Positions 33,771 through 44,831 of a stretch of DNA of 64,000 nucleotides are shown piece after piece. A program made the position numbers and the translations under genes. How positions within the stretch are numbered: the first letter of the stretch is position 1; each line of letters begins with the position of its first letter. A model generated the notes under the pieces. That model ran no database searches and was not told where the DNA came from. It worked only from the letters and a program-made list of their open reading frames with translations. The stretch lies in assembly GCA_963575645.1 (NCBI GenBank), contig OY754466.1, positions 10,022,001-10,086,000 on the forward strand, written 5' to 3'. The stretch is from Xanthostigma xanthostigma. Its lineage: Eukaryota > Arthropoda > Insecta > Raphidioptera > Raphidiidae.

Positions 33771-34400
33771 TGAAGTAAAACTTCTTCAGGCACGCTTGAC
33801 TTGCGGAGTAAGGTGGTAATTGCCTGACGAAAGCGTTTACGGAAGTGCATCATCGGACGAGGCGAACGGTGCGTGATCGTTCGAGGCGAACGGTAGTTGA
33901 AAGAGAGATATAAGTTAGTGAAGATAGTAAGAGAGAGAGAGAGAGTTACGTTTCGTATATTGGAAGTTGAGAGGGAGATATAAGTTAGTGAGTGCGACAA
34001 AGACGGAGCATTAATCGAAATTCTTTTTTTTTTGGGACAACTATTTAAAGTTGAAAATGAAAACAATTGTTTTTGTATCAAAAATACATTTCATCGAATT
34101 TTGTTGCATTTTTGTAGGTTAGTTAATAAATCCTTTTAAATGTATTATAAATTGTGCTAATAAATATATATACATCTTTTGCCTATTAATTAATCAAAAA
34201 TTATATTTTAAACATTTCGTCTTTGTAGATATGTGATACAGAGTGAGGTTATATTGTGTCTTTAAATCGGGATGTCTAATCAAAATATGGTGATAGATTA
34301 TCGAATATTGTATCATTATTATATATTATTATATATTAAATATGGCAGGAAGAAGTTTTATTTCAGTCATGTGGTCTAAAGCACACTCGTTTTTTTTAAA
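33771..34400 (+). repeat. Dispersed repeat C, first copy
   Basis: TGAAGTAAAACTTCTTCAGG, then GCACGCTTGACTTGCGGAGT, GAACGGTAGTTGAAAGAGAG and, at the right, ATGGCAGGAAGAAGTTTTAT with GTGGTCTAAAGCACACTCG. Both ends match the inverted copy at 43706-44310 while the middle differs. The block around 33931 is a short (GA)n run. Confidence 0.65.
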
Positions 34401-34570
34401 ATATTTTTTGCATACGTTCCTTATAAAATAGCTCATTTTATAGCGGTTTGTATAGCGGTAGTAAAGTGACCCATTTAATGCTAGAGCTGTAAAAACAAAT
34501 ATATCCTTAGAGAGAGAGAGATCGTAGATTATGTATGCTCAATATCTAAGATTATATATCTACCTATATA

Positions 34571-34690
34571 TATCTATGCTATTTATGTAAAAAAAATGTA
34601 TCATCCGATATTCATTTATAACTTGTTAAAAAATATGTATTTATAAGTTTTAAATGAATATCATATTTTTTTTACATAAATAGCATAGAT
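34571..34690. repeat. Short palindrome
   Basis: Arms ATCTATGCTATTTATGTAAA (34571) and its inverse ending at 34690, with a ~15-bp loop; abuts the TTAA-flanked element. Confidence 0.75.
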
Positions 34691-34699
34691 TTTGTTTAA

Positions 34700-35350
34700 G
34701 GGGTTAATGATAATCAGGATTTTGAAAAAATCGATTTTTTGTTGTATTTTCTTGTAGTATGATGTTTCTGAAATATTACCTGAAAATTTCAAGTGAATTG
34801 AATCAATTGTTTCCGAGATAATTATTATATGGCCTACGATAAGATGACTCGGTGTAGGTAAGACGAAAATTTTAAACGCGTTTTTCTCGAAACTATGTTT
34901 TCAGTCGGTGACCACTGAATTTAAGAGCCACTCGATGGATTTAAATGAAATTTTTACAGCTTATTGAAAGCATAAAAACTATAGGACTTGATCAAAGGAT
35001 TTTTGTTTTTGTTGAAAACTTGGACTTTATTTTTGTTCCTTTCCTTGAAAATTCGGGTGTAAGGGTTTAGAAGCCGTCATTTTATTAATTTTCAAAAAAA
35101 GCTTTGTTTAAGTCCTAGACTTTTCTTTGATTGTTTGATTTTGGATGAACCAGCACAAAATTATGATGATCACCGCAAAGCATTACTTACTTGTGAGAGG
35201 GGTCCAACAAGATGGCTATAACTTCGTCCAAAATTTTTTTGAAAATTTAGTGAAGTCAAGTTGAAATACTATTAGTTTTATAAAATAAACTAAATTTTGT
35301 CGAAAAAAAATATTAAAAATTTGTTCATGCCTCCGACTACCCCTAACCCC
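34700..35350. mobile_element. TTAA-flanked non-autonomous element (piggyBac/Kolobok type)
   Basis: TTAA (34696-34699 and 35351-35354) flanks GGGGTTA and inverted GGGGTTA termini. TTAA targets are used by piggyBac and Kolobok transposons; the very short inverted ends do not decide between them. No transposase ORF. Confidence 0.6.
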
Positions 35351-35354
35351 TTAA

Positions 35355-36251
35355 ACAATATAAATTATTCGTTCCCCGCCCCAAAAGGTTTCTGATTTTA
35401 AATAATATAAAAAAACAAATTTAAAAAAAATCATCAAAATCGAAGCTATTCTTGTGGACTTTATTGTCTGTTTCATGTAGGTATTCATCAATTTGGCAAA
35501 CATTAGACTTTGAGAAAAAACGATTTTCGACTGATGACGTAGCTGTGTTTAACTTACAGCGTTTGAACTCTAGCCGACCTTCACACCGTGTATATACTTT
35601 TTTTCTGTGATCGGTTTCTCTTTTTACCCGCACTTCCCCTACACCGCCGCAGTGTGTGCTTATGAAAGGATGGCCATGATTTGTTGCCGCTCGCATACAT
35701 ACAAGATAAGAATTTAAATTATGTAACACATTGGATGAATTGTTATATTTATAAGGCTTGGATGCCATTTTTCATAAAAGTGTCTCAAAACTCAATCCTT
35801 TTTATGACACGGGCTATAATATATCTGTGACCAAAAAGCAAAAAAAAAAAAACTGATATAGGGTCAACGCATGTATTAAAATTTGAACAAGGCACATTAT
35901 TCTATAAATAATATAAATCAACTTTTTCGTTTTTACGCTCAATAGGCTATTACACCGTTTTTTGAAAAGTGATAAAGAAGTACTACAATTTTTATAATAA
36001 TATTTTATAACCGAATAGTGCCATAAAAACGACTTGTAATTTATGAATTTTCGCGCGAAAACTATTCGTGACGTCACTATTGTAGCAAGTATTATTGATG
36101 AAATGATAAAATGAAATGAATTTTTTATAATTCATGTTTAAGACTTTTTATTTATTTGAAGTAAGAACTTTTTCAAGTGCTTACACTATGATCGTAAATA
36201 ATAACGAAAGTGCACAGTAACCATAGTAACACTGGACAATTGAAAATATTT
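35355..36251. other. No gene recognised
   Basis: A minus-strand frame of 115 codons (35421-35768, starting MASKPYKYNNSSNV) has no motif I recognise, no signal peptide and a low-complexity Phe/Asp end; not called. The rest is AT-rich. Confidence 0.35.
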
Positions 36252-36601
36252 AATAAATAAAATTATCGACCAATTTTTCAGACAATATATTAACAAACAA
36301 TATAAAATTAATACATTAACGTTTCGATCCGGATTTGGATCTTCTTCAGAACGGATCTAAAAATATAAAAAATAATTAATAATTAGTTTCTATTTACTCT
36401 GAATGCAATTCGTGACAGATATTTTTTAAAATATCTATCACGAATTGCATTCAGAGTAAATAGAAACTAATTATTAATTATTTTTTATATTTTTAGATCC
36501 GTTCTGAAGAAGATCCAAATCCGGATCGAAACGTTAATGTATTAATTTTATATTGTTTGTTAATATATTGTCTGAAAAATTGGTCGATAATTTTATTTAT
36601 T
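36252..36601. repeat. Foldback family A, complete near-perfect palindrome
   Basis: Arms 36252-36425 and 36428-36601 are inverted copies essentially base for base, with almost no loop, so a single strand could form a ~170-bp hairpin. Outer ends AAATAAAATTATCGACCAAT; core ACGTTTCGATCCGGATTTGG with CTTCTTCAGAACGGATC; inner AATGCAATTCGTGACAGAT. Such identity implies recent formation or gene conversion. Confidence 0.95.
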
Positions 36602-37670
36602 GAAGAGTTCTAATCAGACGTTAATCAAAGATTTGAAAATATTTAAGATTGCTATGCTTATTACTTTACCAGTGTAAATAAGTACACAAGTTAGTAAAAC
36701 TATTTATTTATTAAACGTATTTATCCTTAGTAGATTCCATGATGCGAAATCAATAAAATACGGAATAGAAGTCTATAAACGTGATAATAACTTGAAATAA
36801 CTTCAAAATAACACACAGCACTGAGCACAATATAAACGTAGGTAGTTTACAGACGAAATGACTTCACGCCGAAATCCAACATGGCGAACAGCGTTTTAGA
36901 CTTTTGAAGAACAGATTAAAAAATACAATTCGAAACCGAACCGAAAATCGAACCGAAACCAATAATTTCCAGTTTTCAGTGGGAGGTTAAAAAACTCAAA
37001 AATCTCTTAAATACCTACTGTTGAAATATAATTTCAGGAAAAGGTAGCACGCGGAATCGATTAAACACACTTGCAAGCAACTGTTACTTTTCGATAAAGA
37101 GAAAGGGAATGCGGATAACACGTGTTTTTCCATGAAAAGTGTCATAAATTAGTTATAAAACAAGAAGATAAATTTTACGTTTATTATATTAAAATATTTT
37201 ATGAATATTTTATCGCATTTCGTAAAAACTGTAAAAATTTAATGTCTGATGTTGTATATGAAGGTACAGGAAAAATGGAATTTTAAAGTGAATTACACCA
37301 ACTTGTTCTTTTGTTGCTTCGTTTATTTAAAAATAAAAATACGTTTTTTATGAATTTTCCTTTATACTAACATAGATAATTGTTAAATTATGTTCGTCTT
37401 TTGTTGTAGCTATAAATGATTTTTATGTAATATTATTTGAAGAATAATAGACTATATTATATATTAAATAAAAATAAATATCTATTTGCCTGCTGCATAA
37501 AAGAATATGGTTGTTATTTTTACAGTGACTTGGTAAAAAAAAGAACAAATCTAGGTTAAAGTCTAAAGAGTTTAATTTTTTGAGATGAAAGCAATTATAT
37601 TAAATAAATTATAAGACTTGAAGGGAGAACTTTATGAACTAAAATTAAATTTTCATACGATTTTTTTATA
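36602..37670. other. No gene recognised
   Basis: AT-rich, no supported ORF or repeat border. Confidence 0.4.
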
Positions 37671-38440
37671 TGGGTGTCCCATTAAGAATGGGACATAGAA
37701 CAACCGCAGATTCTCCAAGCCAAAATAAAACGATTAAGCGAAATATGCTTAGATAAAATGTTACTCGCTCTACCAGTGGCGTACGGCAGGAGTAAGTAAT
37801 GCTTGTACCCCTTCTAAATGTTACGCCGCTGTCTAAATTTTAATTTTGACTATAATTTTAATTTTTTTGATATTTTCTAAGTCAATAATGTACACTTGTT
37901 AGTTTGTTGTAAAGTCATTGGTTTTCGAGATATTCGCAGTTAAAGATAGATAGACATGTAGGTACTTTTTATTTGGATTATTATTAATAATATTCATTTT
38001 TACAATTTTGTCTTAAAAAAAAACTGCGAATATCTCGAAAACCAATGACTTTACAACAAACTAGCAAGTGTACGTTATTGACTTAGAAAATATCAAAAAA
38101 ATTAAAATTATAGTCAAAATTAAAATTTAGACAGCGGCATAACATTTAGAAGAGGTACAAGCATTATTTACTCCTGCCGTACGCCACTGGTAGAGCGTAC
38201 TGAACTAATTTTTTTATTGTTAGGTGCATTTTATGATATTTAACAAGTGTGACGATTTGAGTAAAATTATACGGTGTATTAAAAAAATTATGGACATTAA
38301 TAATTTTTCAGTTTTCAACTTCAACACCCCGTATTTCGGAAACGAGTAACATTTTATCTAAGCATATTTCGCTTAATCGTTTTATTTTGAATTGGAGAAT
38401 CTGCGGTTGTTCTATGTCCCATTCTTAATGGGACACCCTG
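37671..38440. mobile_element. TA-flanked MITE with long arms, GGGTGTCCC ends
   Basis: GGGTGTCCCATTAAGAATGG at the left and its inverse ending CACCCTG at the right, next to TA. Inverted arms continue (GAACAACCGCAGATTCTCCA; GGCGTACGGCAGGAGTAA; TGTAAAGTCATTGGTTTTCG). Left arm to about 37950, right arm from about 38022, with an extra ~150 bp in the right arm. No ORF. Confidence 0.8.
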
Positions 38441-38532
38441 TATATAAATTATATTATACAATAGTGATTAATAGTGACTTTTTATCTAAAATATTTGTTA
38501 GTTGTGAATATTAGAGATAATCATGAAATTTT

Positions 38533-38687
38533 TTGGATTATATGTCAGCCATTTATTATTTTATATTACAAGGAATAAAGACTGTTAGTCAATAATATTG
38601 CATATAACGTTTCGCAAAGATATATTTGCATCTTTAGATAGTCTTTACTCCTTGTAATAAAAAAATAATAAATCGCTGACATATAAT
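38533..38687. repeat. Foldback element with AACGTTTCG core
   Basis: Arms ATTATATGTCAGCCATTTAT and AAGGAATAAAGACT with their inverse. The core minus-strand reading TAAAGAT, GCAAA...TTTGC, GAAACGTTAT has the same layout as the other foldbacks. Confidence 0.8.
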
Positions 38688-38858
38688 AAAAAAAATCATC
38701 TTAACAACACATCAGTCGTACTAAACTCGTATTTTAAATTAGGGATAATATCTCACTTCAGTCCTTTTATTATCAAATTTCAATAAATTATTTGTGTGCA
38801 AATTAAAAATTAGTTTTTAATTACGCGAAAGAAGTATAACTTCTAACGCGCCTTCTTT

Positions 38859-38864
38859 TTTATT
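38859..38864 (-). promoter_or_regulatory. Possible polyadenylation signal of the CPAP1-like gene
   Basis: AATAAA on the minus strand, about 100 bases after the stop codon at 38968. Suitable position, but AATAAA is frequent in AT-rich DNA. Confidence 0.35.
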
Positions 38865-38967
38865 AGTACGACGTGAGTAAGTGTGAATTTACATGATTAT
38901 TTACATGATTACATGATTTTTCTGTCGGTGACCGATTCTCTGTCTATTATAGCCAAAACAGTAGATT

Positions 38968-39345
38968 TTAATTAAAATCTTTAATTTCTCTTGATGTAGA
39001 ATTTTTATTTTTGCTTTCTGGATTTGCTTCATCATTCTTCTTAGACAGCTTTCTGTTTTTAGTTTGGTGATCTTTTTGTTCATCATTTTTAGGATCGTTT
39101 CCACCCGATGAGGCAATATTCAAATCAAATGCATAACTATCGAAGTGTTGATTTTGATATTCTTCATCGAGAGGCTCGATATTTTGTTGATTCGTCTCGA
39201 TACTGACTGCTTGCAAAATATCTTCAACGTCATCACAATTGAAACCATACCACCAATCGCAGACGAGTACTCGTTGATTGAAAATACTACCATTCGGACA
39301 CAGAAATGATGACTTATAACCATTTCCATGACAAAGATGGAAAAC
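38968..39345 (-). CDS. CPAP1-like chitin-binding protein, last exon
   Basis: The exon opens after the acceptor CTTTTGTAG (39346 onward) and codes for 125 residues to TAA at 38968. It starts VFHLCHGNGYKSSFLCPNGS and continues IFNQRVLVCDWWYGFNCDD, which supplies cysteines 3 to 6 and the aromatic residues of a chitin-binding type 2 (peritrophin-A) domain. Joined in phase 0 to the previous exon, the spacing is C-x15-C-x5-C-x10-C-x12-C-x7-C. The remaining ~85 residues are acidic, then Lys/Asn/Glu rich, without a domain. CPAP1 proteins are secreted and bind chitin in cuticle. One such domain with long unstructured flanks fits that group; the exact member is not determined. Confidence 0.88.
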   Translation of the reverse strand, partial: VFHLCHGNGYKSSFLCPNGSIFNQRVLVCDWWYGFNCDDVEDILQAVSIETNQQNIEPLDEEYQNQHFDSYAFDLNIASSGGNDPKNDEQKDHQTKNRKLSKKNDEANPESKNKNSTSREIKDFN

Positions 39346-39627
39346 CTACAAAAGTATACATATTAAAATCTGTAACACAATAGACCAAGATCCCAGATCA
39401 ACCAGACCTACGTTATTTCAGTACTGTTAAGATTTTATCAGTAAATGTACAATATTGAGTTAAAAACGTAATCCAATTTGCTAGCTGAGAGCGGGGGCCT
39501 TTTAGAGGTAACAGGTTCTAAAGGTTCATAAAACACGTGCTTACCTACGTACGCAATGTTATTATGCATGCATACGAGTGCGAGTGAGAGCATTAGATGA
39601 TTTTTTTTGTCTGACAGCTCCCGCCAC

Positions 39628-40122
39628 CAGTGCCGGATTAACCTATAAGCAAATTAAGCAATTGCTTAGGGCATCACGTCTCAGGGGGCACCAAGAAGCA
39701 CAACTCAGAAATGAAAAGTACCTCACTAAACCGTGTCAACAATTTTTTTTTCTTTTTGTCATGTTCTCAACAATTTCATCTATACTGGTATGTCTTTAGA
39801 AGTATGAAAGTTAAAAATAAATAATAATTTATTTTTGAAATAGAAAACAAAAAAACATTATTTCTTAAGGGTTCAATTTTTTTAATTTTAAAGTTTTGAA
39901 ACTTTTTTCTATTAATTGTATAAAAATGCCTAAGGTTCGATTGTATAGACAGCCAAATTTTCAATAAAAGCATTGATTGTTAAATTCAATTTTTCTCCTA
40001 TAAAAATCTATTCTTTTTACTTTTTTCTCTCAATTTGATTTTTTTTATAAACTGAACATATTAGAGATGGAACCCATAACCGAGAAATGCTTAGGGCATC
40101 AAGGAGTCTTAATCCGGCACTG
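39628..40122. mobile_element. hAT-type MITE in a host intron
   Basis: CAGTGCCGGATTAA and inverted CAGTGCCGGATTAAG ends, with TTGCTTAGGGCATCA/TGCTTAGGGCATCAAG near both ends. The flanks CCCGCCAC and CTTACCAC fit one 8-bp duplication after three transitions. 495 bp in the intron between exons 39345 and 40762. Confidence 0.8.
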
Positions 40123-40192
40123 CTTACCACCAGGAGGGGGGGCGGAGGTCAAGTTTAGTGTCACTGAATAGATCTTTTAAAAATACAGGACA

Positions 40193-40680
40193 CGTGTTTT
40201 TTTACACGCTTTATATTAACTTCACTTGTAAGTTTGTATGTATGTATGTTTGTTTGTAACCTTCGTTTGGACTACAGCAAGTGGTTTATTACTGTAGTAT
40301 AATATGCCAGCACTGTAACTACAGTGGTTAGCCGTGCGGTCTAAGGCACGGGTCTTCGCTGACGTCAACTTTCGGAATCACGGGTCGTGGGTTCTAATCC
40401 TGTCCACGCCAAAAAAAAATGTTTTTTTTCGTCAAATTTTTGACAATAAATCGAACTAAAAAGTGGAAAATAAATAAAGTATAAAAAAAATTAAAAAACA
40501 CGCTTTATATAGAAAATGTGGAACAAAGCGCCCCACGCTTTTTTCACAATAAAACTAGAATTTTTTATTCATTATTGTTTTAAGCTTATTTAAAAAAAAA
40601 AATTTTTACTTTTTAGTTCGATAAAAAGCGTGTTTTTTAGTTTTTTTTAAACTATATTTATTTTCCACTTTTTTTTCTTC
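40193..40680 (+). repeat. ACACGCTTTATAT inverted-repeat element with tRNA-like core
   Basis: Same family as 3181-3745: TTTTTACACGCTTTATATTA, ACTTGTAAGTTTGTATGTAT, tRNA-like segment, TTTTTGACAATAAATCGAAC, GCGCCCCACGCTTTTTTC, and the closing AAAAAGCGTGTTTTTTAG. Lies in the last intron of the CPAP1-like gene, opposite to the gene. Confidence 0.65.
40324..40410 (+). tRNA. tRNA-Leu-like pseudogene inside a repeat
   Basis: GTTAGCCGTGCGGTCTAAGG (A-box side) and TCGTGGGTTCTAATCCTGTC with CACGCC (B-box side). Acceptor stem unpaired and no clear anticodon stem. Counterpart of 3537-3618. Confidence 0.6.
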
Positions 40681-40761
40681 TTTAATTCAACGTGCAGTAT
40701 TCGAAATAATTGACCGGCCCGGTATTTCTGGCACAGTCTGTATGTGTATTTATACACGTAC

Positions 40762-41015
40762 CTGGCATCGGGCTTCAATATCAGCATAATAGGACGAAGC
40801 CGATTTTCCTTGGCACGTAAATGACGTCTGCGGGATTTCATAGTAAATCGGATAATCTATTCCCGGCTCGCCTGCAATGGAATCCCCTAACAATGACGTC
40901 GTACCGTCTGGAGTAACGGCTCTGGAATCCACAACCGCAACAGACGTTTCGACGGCCCTTTCATGCAACGCTGAGCTGGGCGACGTCCTTATTCCAGTCA
41001 CTCTGACGCCTTCTT
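40762..41015 (-). CDS. CPAP1-like chitin-binding protein, middle exon
   Basis: 254 bp between a strong acceptor (pyrimidine-rich TTTTGTTTTCTGTTGCAACAG) and a strong donor (CAG|GTACGT, intron from 40761 down). The first two bases complete a Glu codon begun in the exon at 42444, and the exon ends at a codon boundary. Residues: EGVRVTGIRTSPSSALHERA, then a Ser/Thr/Val linker, GEPGIDYPIYYEIPQTSFTC and YYADIEARCQ. The IDYP.YYEIPxTSFxC motif is characteristic of CPAP1-type proteins just before cysteine 1; cysteine 2 follows 15 residues later. Codon use is mixed in third positions, unlike the flanking AT-rich introns. No stop in this frame. Confidence 0.9.
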
Positions 41016-41218
41016 CTGTTGCAACAGAAAACAAAAGCGACGCATCACGTTAGATAAATGGCTTCGTATGTGTTTCCAAACTAATGATTGTTTTCGTGTC
41101 ACGACAGTAAGCTTTGTGCACTTCGATTTTATTCAAAACGTTGAAAATTCTATTTACAATAAATTACGAGTACTTAATATATCAACGACTCTCTATAAAT
41201 GGCTTTTACCATTTCAAC

Positions 41219-41697
41219 TAGTGATGTGTCGCCTGAGCGGAGCGAGTCGCTCTTTTTTTGTGAATGACTCACTCCGAGCGCCATTGCTCTGTGCTGAGCT
41301 GTTCTGTACAGTTGCATTCGCACACTTACAGAGCGCACACAGCACAGGCCACAGAGGCACTAGTAAATTTTGCACGTACGGAGTTATCTTTGCTGAGTCA
41401 TTTAATGTTACACTGTAAGTGTAATAGTACTAAGCTTACACGGACTTAAACCATTCACATTGACATCGTTGACATTAAGATATAATATTGTAACAATAAA
41501 CGTTATTAGTGTTAAGCTATTATTATACTTTATATCCGAAATGCGAATAATAATAATATAAGATGAGAATCATATGAAAATGAGCTCAGAGCTGAGTGTG
41601 TGTATTGTGCTGTGCAATGCTACGTGACTCCTGAGCATGCATGATGATAGTTCACACCTCTGCAGTCTGCACTCTTGTGTAGTGCGTACTGTCTAGT
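41219..41697. mobile_element. hAT-type MITE, TAGTGATGTGTC family, truncated
   Basis: It starts TAGTGATGTGTCGCCTGAGC and follows the 15439 copy to about CGTACTGTCTAGTG, then breaks off at a GC-rich hairpin. Located in the intron between exons 41015 and 42444. Confidence 0.75.
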
Positions 41698-41753
41698 GTT
41701 GCACTGCGCGTCATAATGCCCTCGGCTTCCCCCCGGGCATCATGGCGCGCAGT
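41698..41753. repeat. GC-rich hairpin
   Basis: TTGCACTGCGCGTCATAATG with CCC pairs with GGGCATCATGGCGCGCAGTG with CAA around a 13-bp loop. Much more GC-rich than the surroundings, at the breakpoint of the truncated MITE; probably the end of another small inverted-repeat element. Confidence 0.6.
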
Positions 41754-41930
41754 GCAAGAATATCAAACTTTCGACCCTTGTGGTGTAATATACTATTTGA
41801 TAGTTGAGTTTTAGAGAATAAAAAATTATGGTATTATCATTATTTTTGTAATTTTGATATTAATTTTTGCAGTTCCGGACTTGTGAATTCTCGAAATTCC
41901 GGTAAGGAATCCCTAATTAATGCGTTGTGA

Positions 41931-42438
41931 AGTCCACAGATCCAAACATGTTTGACCGTGTCCGACCTGCTTTAGATTTGTTCTTTTCATATATCTATTA
42001 ATTAACTATATGAATCATTGCCTATCTACTCAATGTGTGCAAGAAAGCGTATCGAAAATATATGTGCGTCTCTTTCTTCGCTGTAATTCCCTGATTTCTC
42101 CGATAATAGGATTGGTTGATGTACTTGCATTAAATCTGAGTAAAGTATCTCTGTTTCAAAAACTTTGTCTTTTTCTATGACGTTAACATGAGCGTACCCA
42201 GCTTTTCGCCCAGGAAGGGGCAAATTCGAAATTTCTTAAGCCGGGTCCCCCGTGCTTGTTTTGCCCTCCTGGATACGCCAGTGCTTACGGCGTAAAAAAA
42301 GACAGAAGTATATGTTTGCACCCTAATAGTTCGATTCCGATTTTATTCCTATGCTCAGTATAGAATTAAAGTATATGGGAAGTCCACAGAGCCAAACATG
42401 TTTGACCGTGTCCGACCTGCTTTAGATTTGTTCTTTTA
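41931..42438. repeat. 60-bp direct repeat pair next to a splice donor
   Basis: GAAGTCCACAGATCCAAACA to TTAGATTTGTTCTTTT at 41931-41990 recurs at 42379-42438 with one clear difference. The right copy lies 5 bp from the donor of the exon at 42444. The interval includes GCGTACCCAGCTTTTCGCCC and CTCCTGGATACGCCAGTG, inverted ends of a decayed small element. Confidence 0.7.
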
Positions 42439-42443
42439 GTTAC

Positions 42444-42738
42444 CTGACGCGGCGGCACTGATTGACGGATCATTGGAGTCGTGTTGCATAACAAGAAACA
42501 GAAGAGAATCTTCTGGATGATTTGATATTCGATTTTTCTTGTTACGGTCAGATTCGAAACTCGTTCTTGGCAACAAACGAGCCGTATTTCTATTTGATTT
42601 AAGTTTTGTATTTACATTTTGTTGTTGTTGAGATTTAGTAGGCGGTACATGTTCGTGATTAACATATTGTTCAGATTCGTAGTAATCTATCTGTACTTGT
42701 TCGTTGTTTTGTGTGTTAACATTTTCAAAATATGAGTT
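42444..42738 (-). CDS. CPAP1-like chitin-binding protein, upstream exon
   Basis: 295 bp open throughout, between the acceptor CTCTGGCTGTTTCAG and the donor TCAG|GTAACT. It encodes 98 residues plus the first base of a Glu codon, completed by the exon at 41015; this phase match is the main evidence. Sequence: NSYFENVNTQNNEQVQIDYY, a Gln run, LKSNRNTARLLPRTSFESDR, and MQHDSNDPSISAAAS. Low-complexity, Asn/Gln/Ser rich and hydrophilic, like the linkers of CPAP1 proteins. No signal peptide, so at least one more upstream exon is needed. It must end at a codon boundary; the candidate at 63840 does. Confidence 0.75.
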
Positions 42739-42832
42739 CTGAAACAGCCAGAGTTACAAAAAAAGAATGTTTCGTCTACAGACTAATATTTACATAAGCC
42801 ATACAGCGTATACACAGGGTGTATATTTTAAA

Positions 42833-43186
42833 GTAAATAAAATTGTCGACAAATTTTTCTCAGACCATATATTGACAAAAAATAAAAAAATAATAACACA
42901 AGATGACGTTTCGATCCGGATTTGGATCTTTTTCAGAAATATCTAAAAAATATAAAAATTAATTAGCATTAAGTAATTTATTATCTAATAGATTGCACGC
43001 AAGATTGAAACTTTGAATCATTCAAAGTTTCAATCTTGCGTGCAATCTATTAGATAATAAATTACTTAATGCTAATTAATTTTTATATTTTTTAGATATT
43101 TCTGAAGAATATCCAAATCCGGATCGAAACGTCATCTTGTGTTATATTGATTTGTATTTTTTTATTTTTTGTCAATATATGACAAA
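42833..43186. repeat. Foldback family A, complete
   Basis: Outer ends GTCGACAAATTTTTCTCAGA and GTCAATATATGAC; near-perfect inner arms (TTAGCATTAAGTAATTTATT; GATTGCACGCAAGATTGAAA) meet with a 1-2 bp loop at 43015. Core ACGTTTCGATCCGGATTTGG in both arms. Located upstream of the exon at 42738. Confidence 0.9.
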
Positions 43187-43705
43187 CAATAACTGGAGAG
43201 TATAAGTAATTGTTTTACGACATTTGTGATAGTTAAAACTCGCTGACGTTTGTTTTAAACATAATGTCACTACTCGCCGCAAAGTAACCCACTACGGCAT
43301 TAGCTGTAGGTATTAAATAATAACAAATGCGCAACGTTTTGTTTGAATCTAAACAGGCGGTAGTAACAAATTAAGAACGTTTTTAAATTATTCGGTATAC
43401 CTAACGTGACCATACTTCCCACTTTGAGCGGGACAGTTCCGCTTTTACGCTGTGTCTCGCTGTCCCCAAAATACGTAAAAAGTCTTCTTGTCGCCCGCAA
43501 TAACTGTCCGGTCAATGACCGGGTACCCGGGTATCCATTTCAATCTGCAGGTAAAATTAATTAACTCGTCCTCTAAAAAATTTTATGGCCGTCTGGATCC
43601 CCGAAATTGAAGTAATTTGACACCCATTTTTCGTCAATTTTTTTTAAATCAATTATCATTGAACAAATGATGAAAGTTTGGTCATTGACCGGACGGATAA
43701 AGCAG
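43187..43705. other. No gene recognised
   Basis: A minus-strand frame at 43573-43767 begins MAGRTFTSIVWSKAHSFF; the related start MAGRSFISVMWSKAHSFF occurs at about 34343 in repeat C. Probably repeat sequence rather than a gene. Confidence 0.35.
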
Positions 43706-44310
43706 TAGATTAAAAAAAACGAGTGTGCTTTAGACCACACGATTGAAGTAAAAGTTCTTCCTGCCATAATTTGTTATTATTCACCCGAAAATTCACAAAA
43801 TATGAATTTTAAAATGATTTTACAATTTAATTCACTATAAACGTAGAATATTTAATGTATTGAACAAAATATTAATTTATAAAATTGTTCAAGAACGAAA
43901 TGAACAGTCTAATGTAAGAAGAAAGAAATATAAACATAAAGATAATGAAATCAAAAGTAATACATTGCAATTACTTAGCTCTCGTTGAATTTTAACCGTA
44001 AATCTTTATGAAATATTATTTAAAGTAGGTTTACAAAACTTTTTTCTGTCACCCAATAGCGCCACTGGCAAGTAAAGTATGTGTCATTCTATTGTTAGTA
44101 CTGCTTATATTTTCGGCCACTTGATGGCGCCACTAGCCAGTGAAGTATTTGTCATCCTCTTTCTATCTTCACTAACTTATATCTCCCTCTCAACTTCCGT
44201 TCGCCTCGCCCGATCACACTTCCGTAAATCTCTCGTCAGGCATTCACCAGCTTACTCCCCAAGTCAAGCGTGCGTAAAGAAGTTTTACTTCAAAAAACGG
44301 TACATTCAAA
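43706..44310 (-). repeat. Dispersed repeat C, inverted copy
   Basis: Inverse of 33771-34400 at both ends: CGAGTGTGCTTTAGACCACA with AGTTCTTCCTGCCA, and CGTCAGGCATTCACC, CTCCCCAAGTCAAGCGTGCG, GAAGTTTTACTTCA. The middle is unrelated and contains AGCGCCACTGGCAAGTAAAG twice in variant form (44060, 44128). Confidence 0.65.
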
Positions 44311-44831
44311 AAGTTTACAAAATCAAGTATACAAATTATTTTTAACGCTTGCACAAATTTGTGCTTATAGTCAGTTTTGACAGGTCCTGATTTAGTCTCA
44401 CTACCAAAGTCTTCATACTCTGCTATGATATTCATTTCAATTAACAACAATAATAATGTAAGGGTGTTCCGCTCTGAGGAAAAAAATAAATGGTTCTTAT
44501 TTAAATAGGTAATTTCATAACTAAATTACAAACATGTGGTAAGAGTACGATAACTTGCTATGCAAAATATCCACTGGAAATTCACAATTATTGTTTTATA
44601 TAACATATAACAGCGTTATTGGTCGTTTTAAGTGCGGAAAATTAATTTTTACAAATTAATTTAAAAAAATTAAATATGGTATAGTAAGTTGATTTAGAGT
44701 ATATTATTTACTATAGCGATCGCTATCTTGTCTCATATAGTGATAAGAAAAGAGAAAGTTATATATACCTGTATCTATGATAAACAAAGATAGAAATATC
44801 AAGTGGTTAGAATGAAATACAATTGAACGTT
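44311..44831. other. No gene recognised
   Basis: AT-rich; nothing supported. Confidence 0.4.

Noticed and set aside
35421-35768. 115-codon minus-strand ORF
   Set aside because: Longest single frame in its area but no domain, no signal peptide, odd composition and no splice support.
36504-36545. Complete hammerhead ribozyme in foldback A
   Set aside because: Only a core-like layout is visible. There is one extra base before stem II, stem III could be 2-3 bp at best, and no pairing for stem I, so I report a resemblance rather than a ribozyme.
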